A stretch of 7,682 bases of DNA from Paludibacteraceae bacterium. GTDB lineage: Bacteria > Bacteroidota > Bacteroidia > Bacteroidales > Paludibacteraceae. Below the pieces are notes generated by a model. The model made no database searches. It saw only the letters and a list, made by a program, of their open reading frames with translations, and was not told where the DNA came from. The position numbers were made by a program, and so were the translations under genes. Position 1 is the first letter of the stretch, and each line of letters begins with the position of its first letter. Shown piece by piece: positions 1 to 6,300 of the stretch. The stretch covers positions 1 to 7,682 of the forward strand of contig JAFZEQ010000086.1 in assembly GCA_017560605.1 (NCBI GenBank), in the 5' to 3' direction.

Positions 1-17
1 ACTGGAACTATGATCAT
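1..17 (-). CDS. rpsU: Ribosomal protein S21, N-terminal fragment (runs off the left edge)
   Basis: Only six codons lie in the window, reading M-I-I-V-P-V (the sixth is seen as GT only). This matches the usual start of Bacteroidetes bS21 (MI[IV]VPVKEGE..., recalled from the family). S21 is a small protein of the 30S subunit that sits near the 3' end of 16S rRNA. In Bacteroidetes ribosomes it has been implicated with bS18 and bS6 in masking the anti-Shine-Dalgarno sequence. The start at 17 is chosen because a perfect Shine-Dalgarno sequence lies just upstream; an earlier ATG at 22-20 meets a stop after one codon. The gene follows tRNA-Leu on the same strand, separated by a terminator. With so few residues the call rests on the start peptide together with the unusual ribosome binding site. 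Another short protein beginning MIIVPV cannot be excluded. Confidence 0.7.
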
Positions 18-130
18 TGCATACACCTCCTTTTCTTGGACTCTCCGGGCATTTAGCCTGTTCTGAGTTGTAGCGGTTGTTTAAGTCTTCCGCATGACCT
101 TTTTATGGGTTAATAATAAATTATAGTCTT
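18..130 (-). other. rpsU leader, no gene
   Basis: This is the stretch between the tRNA terminator and the S21 start codon. It has no convincing ORF and no clear TAnnTTTG promoter. Short complementary segments could pair (GCGG with CCGC, GGC with GCC), but they are too short for me to assign a named leader motif. A weak promoter may lie in the AT-rich part near 112-130, or rpsU may rely on readthrough from the tRNA promoter. Confidence 0.35.
24..33 (-). promoter_or_regulatory. Strong Shine-Dalgarno sequence of rpsU
   Basis: On the minus strand the bases read AAAGGAGGTG, a ten-base perfect complement of the 16S rRNA tail CACCTCCTTT. The GGAGG core ends 8 nt before the ATG at 17. Neither of the two plus-strand genes has any such site; their upstream bases are A-rich. 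In Bacteroidetes, where Shine-Dalgarno use is generally absent, a strong site on rpsU has been proposed to let S21 regulate its own translation. Confidence 0.85.
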
Positions 131-165
131 TTAAAAAGACCGCCTAACTGGTGTTAAGCGGTCTT
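131..165 (-). terminator. Intrinsic terminator downstream of tRNA-Leu
   Basis: Read on the minus strand, AAGACCGCTTAAC pairs with GTTAGGCGGTCTT as a 13-bp stem (one T-G wobble) around the loop ACCA. A run of five T follows, counting the last two stem bases. It begins 4 nt after the tRNA 3' end, so it should end the tRNA transcript and separate it from rpsU. Confidence 0.9.
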
Positions 166-168
166 GAG

Positions 169-250
169 TACCCAGAGCCGGGGTCGAACCGGCACGGATT
201 GCTCCACTGGTGTTTGAGACCAGCGCGTCTACCGATTCCGCCATCTGGGC
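169..250 (-). tRNA. tRNA-Leu, anticodon CAA
   Basis: The minus strand folds as a class II tRNA of 82 nt. Acceptor stem GCCCAGA pairs with TCTGGGT (G1-U72 wobble), with discriminator A73. The anticodon stem CTGGT/ACCAG encloses loop CTCAAAC, giving anticodon CAA, which reads UUG leucine codons. A long variable arm (TGGAGCAATCCGT) follows, then T-arm GCCGG-TTCGACC-CCGGC. The D-arm has the leucine-type AATCGGTAGA. The 3' CCA is not encoded (CTC follows), as is common in Bacteroidetes. Its own promoter lies at 311-342 and a terminator follows directly. Confidence 0.97.
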
Positions 251-310
251 CTATGGCGTTAGCCGCCTTATTGATAAGATCAATTGCTGATGATTTCTCA
301 AAAGCGACTG

Positions 311-342
311 CAAAGGTACTGCTTTTTTTTGGATTGACCAAA
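311..342 (-). promoter_or_regulatory. Bacteroidetes-type promoter for tRNA-Leu
   Basis: On the minus strand, TTTG (342-339) is followed after 20 nt by TACCTTTG (318-311). This fits the Bacteroidetes primary sigma consensus (-33 TTTG, -7 TAnnTTTG). The predicted transcript start is near 304, about 55 nt before the mature tRNA 5' end. Confidence 0.8.
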
Positions 343-378
343 TATTTTGAAAAAAAAGTGAAAAAATATTTCTATTAG

Positions 379-475
379 TGTCGTTTTTTATGAAAAACAC
401 TTCATACCTTTATAATTGTGCGCGTACGCGCGAAGAAATTTGTGTGGTTGAAAGAAAAATATTAATTTTGCAGCG
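379..475 (+). repeat. Duplicated promoter module, copy 1
   Basis: This stretch aligns over about 97 bp with 2988-3084, with small gaps. Shared blocks include TGTC at the left end, ATGAAAAACA, ACCTTTATA, TGTGCG followed by an alternating GC-rich core, AAATTTGTGTG and TTATTAATTTTGC. It contains the perfect 12-bp palindrome GCGCGTACGCGC (420-431). The module ends at the promoter -7 box, so the whole promoter region of the two large genes is homologous. Confidence 0.8.
439..470 (+). promoter_or_regulatory. Promoter of the first secreted repeat-protein gene
   Basis: TTTG (439-442), a 20-nt spacer, then TAATTTTG (463-470) match the Bacteroidetes consensus. Transcription should start near 477, giving a 5' leader of about 50 nt before the ATG at 527. 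The leader is AT-rich with no Shine-Dalgarno sequence. Confidence 0.8.
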
Positions 476-526
476 TTTTTTAATCTGTATAGTAATGATT
501 TTATAGTATTAGTCTAAATAAAAAGT

Positions 527-1222
527 ATGAAAAAGATTTTTACAGTTTTAGTGGTGAGTTTGTTCACCGTATTGAGCGCGATGGCGCAACTTCCTTACAA
601 CACAACAATGACAGGTGACCATTACAATGACGCAACCATTGTGAAAAGTGATGGCGATAATGGTTGGGACGGTGGCATTCGTTTGGGAAATGTAAATGGA
701 GGTGGATTTAACTACAGTGATAAATATGTGGTGATCGCATTGAGTGAGAATGGTATTCCTAAAAAGATTACCTGTAATACAGAAGCAAAAAGTATTTCTA
801 GTATAACACCTCCAACCGATATTGTTTTTTATATTGCATGGAGTGCGGACAATAGTAATTTTACAACTCTTGAAACTAAAAAGAGCAAGACGAACTCTTT
901 TGATGTAGAGTTGCCCAAGGAGGCCAAGTATATTAAATTGTGTTATTCGGGTAACTTTGGAGGATGTTTCAGAGATATTGTGGTAGAGGAATTGGTGTAT
1001 TGCAATGCGCCAGAGCATGATGTGTGGGAGCCAATAGGTACAATAGGTGATGAAGCAATGTTGGGAGAGACTACTATGGTATGGGGTAGCACCGAACCAT
1101 TTGAGTTGACATTGACTGGTGAAGGAGCATCCCAATTTACTGTAGCAATAGATAACAATGCATGCAAGGGTAAAGAAGGTGTAGCGCTTATTTCAGCTAT
1201 ATATAAACTAGATGTAGCATGA
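527..1222 (+). CDS. N-terminal piece of the interrupted gene: signal peptide, A domain and most of the B domain
   Basis: This 231-residue piece would be the only product made without readthrough. Residues 1-20 form a classical signal peptide (lysines at 2-3, hydrophobic core, AMA before Q21). Residues 21-155 are a beta-rich A domain ending in IKLCYSGNFGG (136-146), nearly the same as residues 716-726 of the downstream protein. The A domain recalls discoidin or carbohydrate-binding beta-sandwich folds, but I cannot name the family. Residues 157-231 are the start of an ASH-like B domain (LTGEGASQFTV) cut before its last strands, so the fragment probably folds poorly at its end. The start at 527 is supported by the signal peptide and the promoter about 57 nt upstream. 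Confidence 0.75.
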   Translation: MKKIFTVLVVSLFTVLSAMAQLPYNTTMTGDHYNDATIVKSDGDNGWDGGIRLGNVNGGGFNYSDKYVVIALSENGIPKKITCNTEAKSISSITPPTDIVFYIAWSADNSNFTTLETKKSKTNSFDVELPKEAKYIKLCYSGNFGGCFRDIVVEELVYCNAPEHDVWEPIGTIGDEAMLGETTMVWGSTEPFELTLTGEGASQFTVAIDNNACKGKEGVALISAIYKLDVA

Positions 1223-1243
1223 GTACATGAGGCAGTACTGACT

Positions 1244-2872
1244 GTGGCTAATGGAACCTATTCGTATGAAATAGCCTTGAAGGGTACTACCTTGAGGAAG
1301 GAGCAAACATTGGTTTGGAATGACGACTTGAGTCATGTAAATGCTTTGGATACTGTTTCTTTGACGGCTAGTGCCAATACAGCCGTAAGCTATGCGGTAT
1401 CTGATGCAAGTGTAGCGACTGTAGAAGGCGATAAGTTGATCGCTCATCGTGCTGGCGAGGTTGTAGTTTATGCTTATGCGGCTGAAAGCGATGTGTATGA
1501 GGCAGATACTTTGACTATGACAGCTGTTGTAGCGAAAGTAGCTCAAGAAATAGTTTGGGCACAAGATTTGACAGGTTTGCATGCGCTTGACACTGTAGTG
1601 TTAAATGCAACAGCAAAGACTGAGGTAAGTTATGCGGTATCTGATGCAAGTGTGGCGTCTATAGAAGGCGATAAGTTGATCGCTCATCGTGCTGGTGATG
1701 TTGTTGTTTATGCTTACGCAGTTGAAAACGATGTGTATGAGGCAGACACCTTGTCAATGACAGCGGTAGTATCAAAGGTGGCACAAGAGATCGTTTGGGT
1801 ACAAGATTTGAGTAATTTGTATGTGCTTGACACTGTAGTGTTAAATGCAACAGCAAAGACTGAGGTAAACTATGCAGTATCTGATGAAAGTGTGGCGACT
1901 GTAGAAGGCGATAAGTTGATCGCTCATCGTGCTGGCGAGGTTGTTGTTTATGCTTACGCAGTTGAAAACGATGTGTATGAGGCGGACACCTTGTCAATGA
2001 CAGCGGTAGTATCAAAGGTGACACAAGAGATCGTTTGGGTACAAGATTTGAGTAATTTGTATGTGCTTGACACTGTAGTGTTGAATGCAACCGCTATGAC
2101 AGAAGTTAGCTATGCTGTTTCTGATGCAAGTGTAGCAAGTCTAGAAGGTGATAAATTGATCGCTCATCGTGCTGGCGAGGTTGTTGTTTATGTATACGCA
2201 ACTGAAAGCGATGTGTATGAGGCAGACACCTTGTCAATGACAGCGGTAGTATCAAAGGTGGCACAAGAGATCGTTTGGGCACAAGATTTGACAGGTTTGC
2301 ATGTGCTTGACACTGTAGTGTTAAATGCAACAGCAAAGACTGAGGTAAGCTATGCCGTATCTGATGAAAGTGTGGCGACTGTAGAAGGCGGTAAGTTGAT
2401 CGCTCATCGTGCTGGCGAGGTGGTAGTTTATGTATACGCAACTGAAAGCGATGTGTATGAAGCAGATACTTTGGCTAGAACTATTTTAGTTGCTCCATTG
2501 GCACAAGAGATTGTGTGGGCTCTGGACTCTTTGGAGATGACTGTAGGCGATACATTGGTGTTGAATGTTGTGGCAACCAGCGGATTAGCGGTAAGTTATG
2601 TGCTTGATATAGAGGGGGTAGTTCTGTTGGAGAACAATACCTTGGTTGCACAATCTGCTGGTGAAGTTGTGGTAACAGCTGTGCAGGAGGGAGATGACAG
2701 ATATATGGCTGCAGAAGAAGTTTCGTGTACGATAATTGTTGTGGAGGATGTAGATGCTGGTTTTGAAAATCTGAGTGGTGGTCAATTGAATACCTATAAG
2801 GTGATTCGTGATGGTTATATCTATATCATTCGTGGCGAACAGGTGTATGATATGTTAGGCAATCAACAATAG
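1244..2872 (+). CDS. C-terminal piece of the interrupted gene: Ig-like repeats and C-terminal motif
   Basis: This open stretch lies in the same frame as the piece ending at 1222. The earliest possible start, GTG at 1244, has no ribosome binding site or signal peptide, so it is probably not a separate gene. It holds the last B-domain strands, five copies of an 80-residue bacterial Ig-like (BIG2-type) domain and a divergent sixth copy. Each unit has the typical order: QEIVW, then SYAVSD-SVA-(T/S)-(V/I/L)-EG-KLIA-AGEVVVYAYA, then YEADTL. The last 35 or so residues (KVIRDGYIYIIRGEQVYDMLGNQQ region) resemble a C-terminal motif common on secreted Bacteroidales proteins and related in pattern to the end of type IX secretion sorting domains. 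That relation is from memory and is uncertain. Confidence 0.6.
   Translation: MANGTYSYEIALKGTTLRKEQTLVWNDDLSHVNALDTVSLTASANTAVSYAVSDASVATVEGDKLIAHRAGEVVVYAYAAESDVYEADTLTMTAVVAKVAQEIVWAQDLTGLHALDTVVLNATAKTEVSYAVSDASVASIEGDKLIAHRAGDVVVYAYAVENDVYEADTLSMTAVVSKVAQEIVWVQDLSNLYVLDTVVLNATAKTEVNYAVSDESVATVEGDKLIAHRAGEVVVYAYAVENDVYEADTLSMTAVVSKVTQEIVWVQDLSNLYVLDTVVLNATAMTEVSYAVSDASVASLEGDKLIAHRAGEVVVYVYATESDVYEADTLSMTAVVSKVAQEIVWAQDLTGLHVLDTVVLNATAKTEVSYAVSDESVATVEGGKLIAHRAGEVVVYVYATESDVYEADTLARTILVAPLAQEIVWALDSLEMTVGDTLVLNVVATSGLAVSYVLDIEGVVLLENNTLVAQSAGEVVVTAVQEGDDRYMAAEEVSCTIIVVEDVDAGFENLSGGQLNTYKVIRDGYIYIIRGEQVYDMLGNQQ
1304..2503 (+). repeat. Five tandem 240-bp in-frame repeats (Ig-like domains)
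   Basis: Units start at 1304, 1544, 1784, 2024 and 2264, each exactly 240 bp (80 codons) long. A sixth, diverged unit runs from 2504 to about 2752. Long stretches are identical between copies, for example the block around each GATAAGTTGATCGCTCATCG (GGTAAG in copy 5). Units 2-5 are more alike than unit 1, and unit 6 is the most distant. This is the usual pattern when an inner repeat is multiplied between older end copies. Confidence 0.95.
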
Positions 2873-2902
2873 TTGTTTTGTAAACTATATTTGGTAAATA
2901 TT

Positions 2903-2939
2903 GGAGCACAGGGCAGTAGCCTTGTGCTTCTTGTTTTTA
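2903..2939 (+). terminator. Intrinsic terminator of the first repeat-protein gene
   Basis: GGAGCACAGGGC (2903-2914) pairs with GCCTTGTGCTTC (2919-2930) as a 12-bp stem with two G-T wobbles and an AGTA loop. TTGTTTTTA follows. It lies 31 nt after the TAA, in the position expected to end the mRNA, so the downstream large gene should be transcribed separately. Confidence 0.9.
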
Positions 2940-2987
2940 TGAAGGTGTGATTTTGCAATGTTGACTTGTCAAATTAAAATTAGAATA

Positions 2988-3084
2988 TGTCAATTTTTAT
3001 GAAAAACATATCACACCTTTATATATGTGCGTATGCGCGCGTGTCAAATTTGTGTGTTCCGTAGGAAATTATTAATTTTGCGGT
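2988..3084 (+). repeat. Duplicated promoter module, copy 2
   Basis: This is the homologue of 379-475, with the same order of blocks and the same distance, within one base, between ATGAAAAACA and the -33 TTTG. The palindromic core has drifted to TGCGTATGCGCGCG. From 3020 to 3044 all 25 bases alternate pyrimidine and purine. AAGGTGTGA at 2942-2950 is repeated in inverted form as TCACACCTT at 3011-3019, inside this module. Confidence 0.8.
3049..3080 (+). promoter_or_regulatory. Promoter upstream of the large secreted protein gene
   Basis: TTTG (3049-3052), a 20-nt spacer, then TAATTTTG (3073-3080) repeat the arrangement of copy 1. Transcription should start near 3087, giving a leader of about 300 nt before the ATG at 3388. 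I see no better promoter closer to that start, though one with a different sigma factor cannot be excluded. Confidence 0.75.
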
Positions 3085-3131
3085 GCATTTAGATAGTGTA
3101 ATGCTGCATTTGTCAAGAATAATCTTAAAAA

Positions 3132-3170
3132 ATGACACGTTATGCTAAAGAAGTGAAAGGTCTGTATTAA
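3132..3170 (+). CDS. 12-residue leader ORF in the long 5' leader
   Basis: The ORF reads MTRYAKEVKGLY and then TAA, followed by another stop. Its ATG is 52 nt past the -7 box, close to the 57 nt seen for the real start codon of the first gene, and AAAAA precedes it. It could be a translated upstream ORF, the relic of a gene start once driven by this promoter copy, or chance. I recognise no known leader peptide and no run of a single amino acid suggesting attenuation. Confidence 0.25.
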   Translation: MTRYAKEVKGLY

Positions 3171-3229
3171 TAACTGATATTGAATCATTAAAAATGGTTA
3201 TAAAATATGGGTGTTAATACCAGTGTAGC

Positions 3230-3339
3230 TTCGGTATCCTTTCGGTATCCCTTCGGGGAAAGTAGCGTAAAGGTATTGGAATAGTGCGTTTATTGTGCGT
3301 GAATAGTCCGTGTATTGTGCGTGAATAGTGCGTAAAAGA
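3230..3339 (+). repeat. 11-bp periodic tract in the leader of the large gene
   Basis: Cut into 11-bp units from 3230, the tract gives ten units that all begin with T. Two are TTCGGTATCC(T/C) and a third starts TTCGG. After two transitional units come TGCGTTTATTG, TGCGTGAATAG, TCCGTGTATTG, TGCGTGAATAG and TGCGTAAAAGA. The period is not a multiple of three, so it is not coding. The later units alternate between two forms, giving a 22-bp higher-order repeat. The period is close to one helical turn. Confidence 0.85.
3248..3259 (+). other. Small C(UUCG)G tetraloop hairpin in the leader
   Basis: TCCC-TTCG-GGGA forms a 4-bp stem closed by a C-G pair around UUCG, the exceptionally stable RNA tetraloop type. 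It lies within the 11-bp tract, in the untranslated leader. No T run follows, so it is not a terminator. It may stabilise the leader or be a by-product of the repeat. Confidence 0.5.
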
Positions 3340-3387
3340 TAAAGAAAAGACAAGGTCTGAAAAAGATATAATAAGGTACAGTATTTA

Positions 3388-6300
3388 ATGAGAGAATTTT
3401 TACGATATTTGTTTGTAGTAGCTGCCATGTTGATGGTGGTCGTAGGTGATGTGTGGGCGGAGTGTTATGTGTTGAATGCCTCAGAAGAAAAAACTTTTAA
3501 TTGTTCGCTTCTTGGAAACGATGTTTGGTATGAACCAGAAGCTTTATTAGGACCGGGATCTCAGCTTACTTTTGAGGCTAAAAAAGAACATAAATTGGGC
3601 GTAGGTGGTGTTGGATCCGTTGAGGTTCAAGAGTATGTAAATGGTGGCTGGAATACGATAGACGAAGTAGATCCTGGTAAAAATTATTCTCAATATGGTC
3701 CGTTTACGTTGTCGCGTAATGCTACTAAGATTCGTTTTTTTAATACTTATGGTTCGTACAAGCGTTATTTCCAAAATGTAAAGGTTACTCAAGCAACCTA
3801 TGCTGATCAGCCTTCTGCTACTAGTTGGACGGCAGATACAATGATTATTGGTTCGCCTGCCGAAACTACTACAATAACGATGGCGTGGTCAAATACTTCT
3901 GCGTTTACTTGTGAAATTACTGGGGATGGAAAAGATCGGTTTTCTGCTGAAATAACAGAGGGTAATGCATCGACTTGTTCGTATGGAACTGCTAAAATAT
4001 TGGTAAAGTATAAGCATGATGTGGTTGGCACGCACAATGCATCCCTAAAAATTTCTAACGGAACTTATACTTATAATATTTCTCTATCAGGAACCACTTT
4101 AGATAAATATACTGCGACATTTAATTGGTTGCTGAATAGTTCTTATTATGTAGATGATAAGCTTGATGTGCAGGATATATATACCTTGTTTTATGGAGCT
4201 ACCGATATAAAAAGTCAATTCCATAGTTCAATTCAGTTTTCTTCTAGCGATCCGAATGTTGTAGCAATCGAGAATGGTAAACTTGTTGCTAAGAATGCTG
4301 GAGAGGCGAAGATTACTGCATATTTTCCTGGAACGAATGAGTGGTTTGGTTTTACCAAAGAGATAAATTTGACCATCAAAAAACGCCCTACTAGTTTTAA
4401 TTTGATTGCGTTGTCGTCATGCTATACTGGTGAAGAGTTTGCTCTATCTAGTTTGTTTAGTGCTGCAACCAATAACCCAGAAGTGGCTCTTGAATATATT
4501 TCTGGCGATGAGTCTATTCTCAAAGTTGAGGATGGTAAGTTGATTGCAGTTTGTGTGGGTACAACCACTTTTACTGTTCGCCAACAAGAGAACTACAAGT
4601 GGTTGGGGCATTCGCAAACATTAACCATTACGGTTAACAAATATAATTCAAACTTTAATCTTTTGCAGACTCAGTACACTCGCAAGATTGGTGAGGTGAT
4701 TACTGAAGCGCAATTGTATACCCATTCTAATACAGAGATTCCTCCAACTGTTGTATCTGATAATCCAGCAGTCGTGTCTTTTAATGCATCTACTCGTCAG
4801 TTAGAAGCTAAAATCGCAGGTCAAGCTATTATTACAATCTCACAACCTGAGGATTGCAAGTGGACGCATTATAATGTAACTTGTACCGTAACGGTGCAAA
4901 AGCATACTCCAGTGTTTACTTGGAAGGATCCTGTGTATTTCAACCAAGCTTTGATAGAGGATTATTTTACAACAAGCAATAAGGATACAAAAATTAGTAT
5001 AACAAATCAGACGGATCGTGAAGTTGCGGATTTGTACTTTAGTACGAGCGATCCAAGTGATTTGCATACTCTTGATTTGACTACATATAACAAGGGAGCG
5101 TCAACAAAAGTTACTGTTTCGCAAGAAGAGAACTGGTATTGGTATGCAACGAGTGAGGAGCATACGATTACTCCAATTGATCCAAATAACCATGTACCAT
5201 TTGTGATTGATAGTGAAGAAAAAAGAAATGTTTTTGATGTGAATTGGGTGGCAGATGAGTACACGTGGGATAATGGTATTCAATTGGGTGATTGGACAGA
5301 TGGTGGATCTTGGAAAGATAAATATGTAGATATAGAATTTAGAGGAGTACCTGATAAGTTGACCTTTAACACAAGTGTTAAGAATGCGGGAATATTTCCA
5401 GCATCTGGCATCTACTGGTATGTAAAAGAAAGCGAGGATGGAGTTAATTGGTCTGGAGAAATTTGGAAAGAGGAAGATACAAAAAATATAACAATCACTG
5501 ATTCAATCCAGTTGCAACCTAAGACTCGTTTTATACGATTGTGCTATTCGGGTAACTTTGGAGGTGTGTTCCACAACATTACCGTTACCGAGCGTGATGA
5601 GTTCCATGCTGTGGATAAAAGTGATGAGAATGAAGAAGTTGAACATTTGAACTTTGGCGAGAACCAGGTATTTACAGATAAAACCTTGAGTTTCAATTTG
5701 AAGTATGCTAATGCAGGTTACAAGGTGAAGGTAGAGTCTAATGACTCAAGATTTACTGTTAATCCTACTTCGATTAATACTATAGGTGGTTGTAAGTATG
5801 GTAAAGAAAATATATCGGTAACCTATCGTTCAACAACCCCCGATGAGATCACGGGTAATAATAGTTATATTGTTATTAGCGATGAATTAGCTGAATTGAA
5901 TGGACATCGTGATACCGTATATTTGCATGCGTCATCTTATAAACCAGAGCAGACATTGGAGTGGCGTGAAGACTTTAAGGCAGTAGAGAAACCAATTATT
6001 CGTGTGAAAGAAGGTCAAATAACGGATGCTGCCACAGCAAAGAGTGGCTTGCCTGTGACATATACCTCTTCAAATACGGACGTAATTGCTGTCAGTGATG
6101 ACGGAAGAATACTTATTCCGTTGGCGGCTGGTGAGGTAACTATCACTGCAACACAAGTGGGAAATGAAACCTGGAAACCAGTGTCGGATACCAAAACATT
6201 TATTGTGACCGATAAAACTGTTCAATATATAGGTTGGGGTGACGATTTGACAGGTCTTGTACTAGGCGACGCTGATATAACTCTGACTGCAAAGGTATAT

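Larger units (their letters stand above)
527..2872 (+). pseudogene. Secreted multi-domain Ig-like repeat protein gene interrupted by one TGA
   Basis: Codons 1-231 and everything from codon 233 to the TAA at 2870-2872 share one reading frame, 782 codons in all. A single TGA at codon 232 (1220-1222) breaks it. The stop lies inside a domain whose two halves align without a gap to residues 211-225 of the protein starting at 3388: D-V-A-stop-V-H-E-A against D-V-V-G-T-H-N-A. The TGA therefore replaces a glycine, one base change from GGA. No other stop or frameshift occurs in the remaining 550 codons. The full product would be signal peptide (1-20), A domain (21-155), B domain (157-258), six Ig-like units (260-742) and a C-terminal motif. 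Its own promoter and terminator are intact. A sequencing error, a recent nonsense mutation or partial readthrough would all fit. Confidence 0.85.

Noticed and set aside
169..250. tRNA-Leu as an integration site for a mobile element carrying the repeat genes
   Set aside because: The repeat genes lie on the 5' side of the tRNA behind its promoter, no partial tRNA copy is seen elsewhere in the window, and no integrase is present.
151..378. Small ORFs on both strands across the tRNA gene (144-341 minus and 151-378 plus)
   Set aside because: They overlap a clear tRNA, its terminator and its promoter, and resemble no protein.
1220..1222. TGA decoded as glycine by an alternative genetic code
   Set aside because: Such a code is known from Gracilibacteria and SR1, not Bacteroidetes. 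The 1431-codon neighbouring frame contains no other in-frame TGA, and ordinary GGA and GGT are used for glycine throughout.
1659..2441. Long minus-strand open frames across the repeats (1659-2090 and 2106-2441)
   Set aside because: They are shadows of the 240-bp repeats. A stop-free antisense unit is simply repeated in phase, and the translations show no domain, start context or promoter.
1244..2872. The Ig-repeat stretch as an independent gene starting at GTG 1244
   Set aside because: It lies in the same frame as the preceding piece, has no promoter, ribosome binding site or signal peptide, and begins in the middle of a domain.
1304..3339. CRISPR-like arrays (240-bp and 11-bp repeats)
   Set aside because: The 240-bp units are contiguous coding domains and the 11-bp units have no spacers. 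No cas gene is present.
3388..3465. Lipoprotein signal in the large protein (Cys26 near the cleavage site)
   Set aside because: The residues before the cysteine are W-A-E, which does not fit a lipobox. Cleavage after VWA at residue 24 by signal peptidase I is a better fit.
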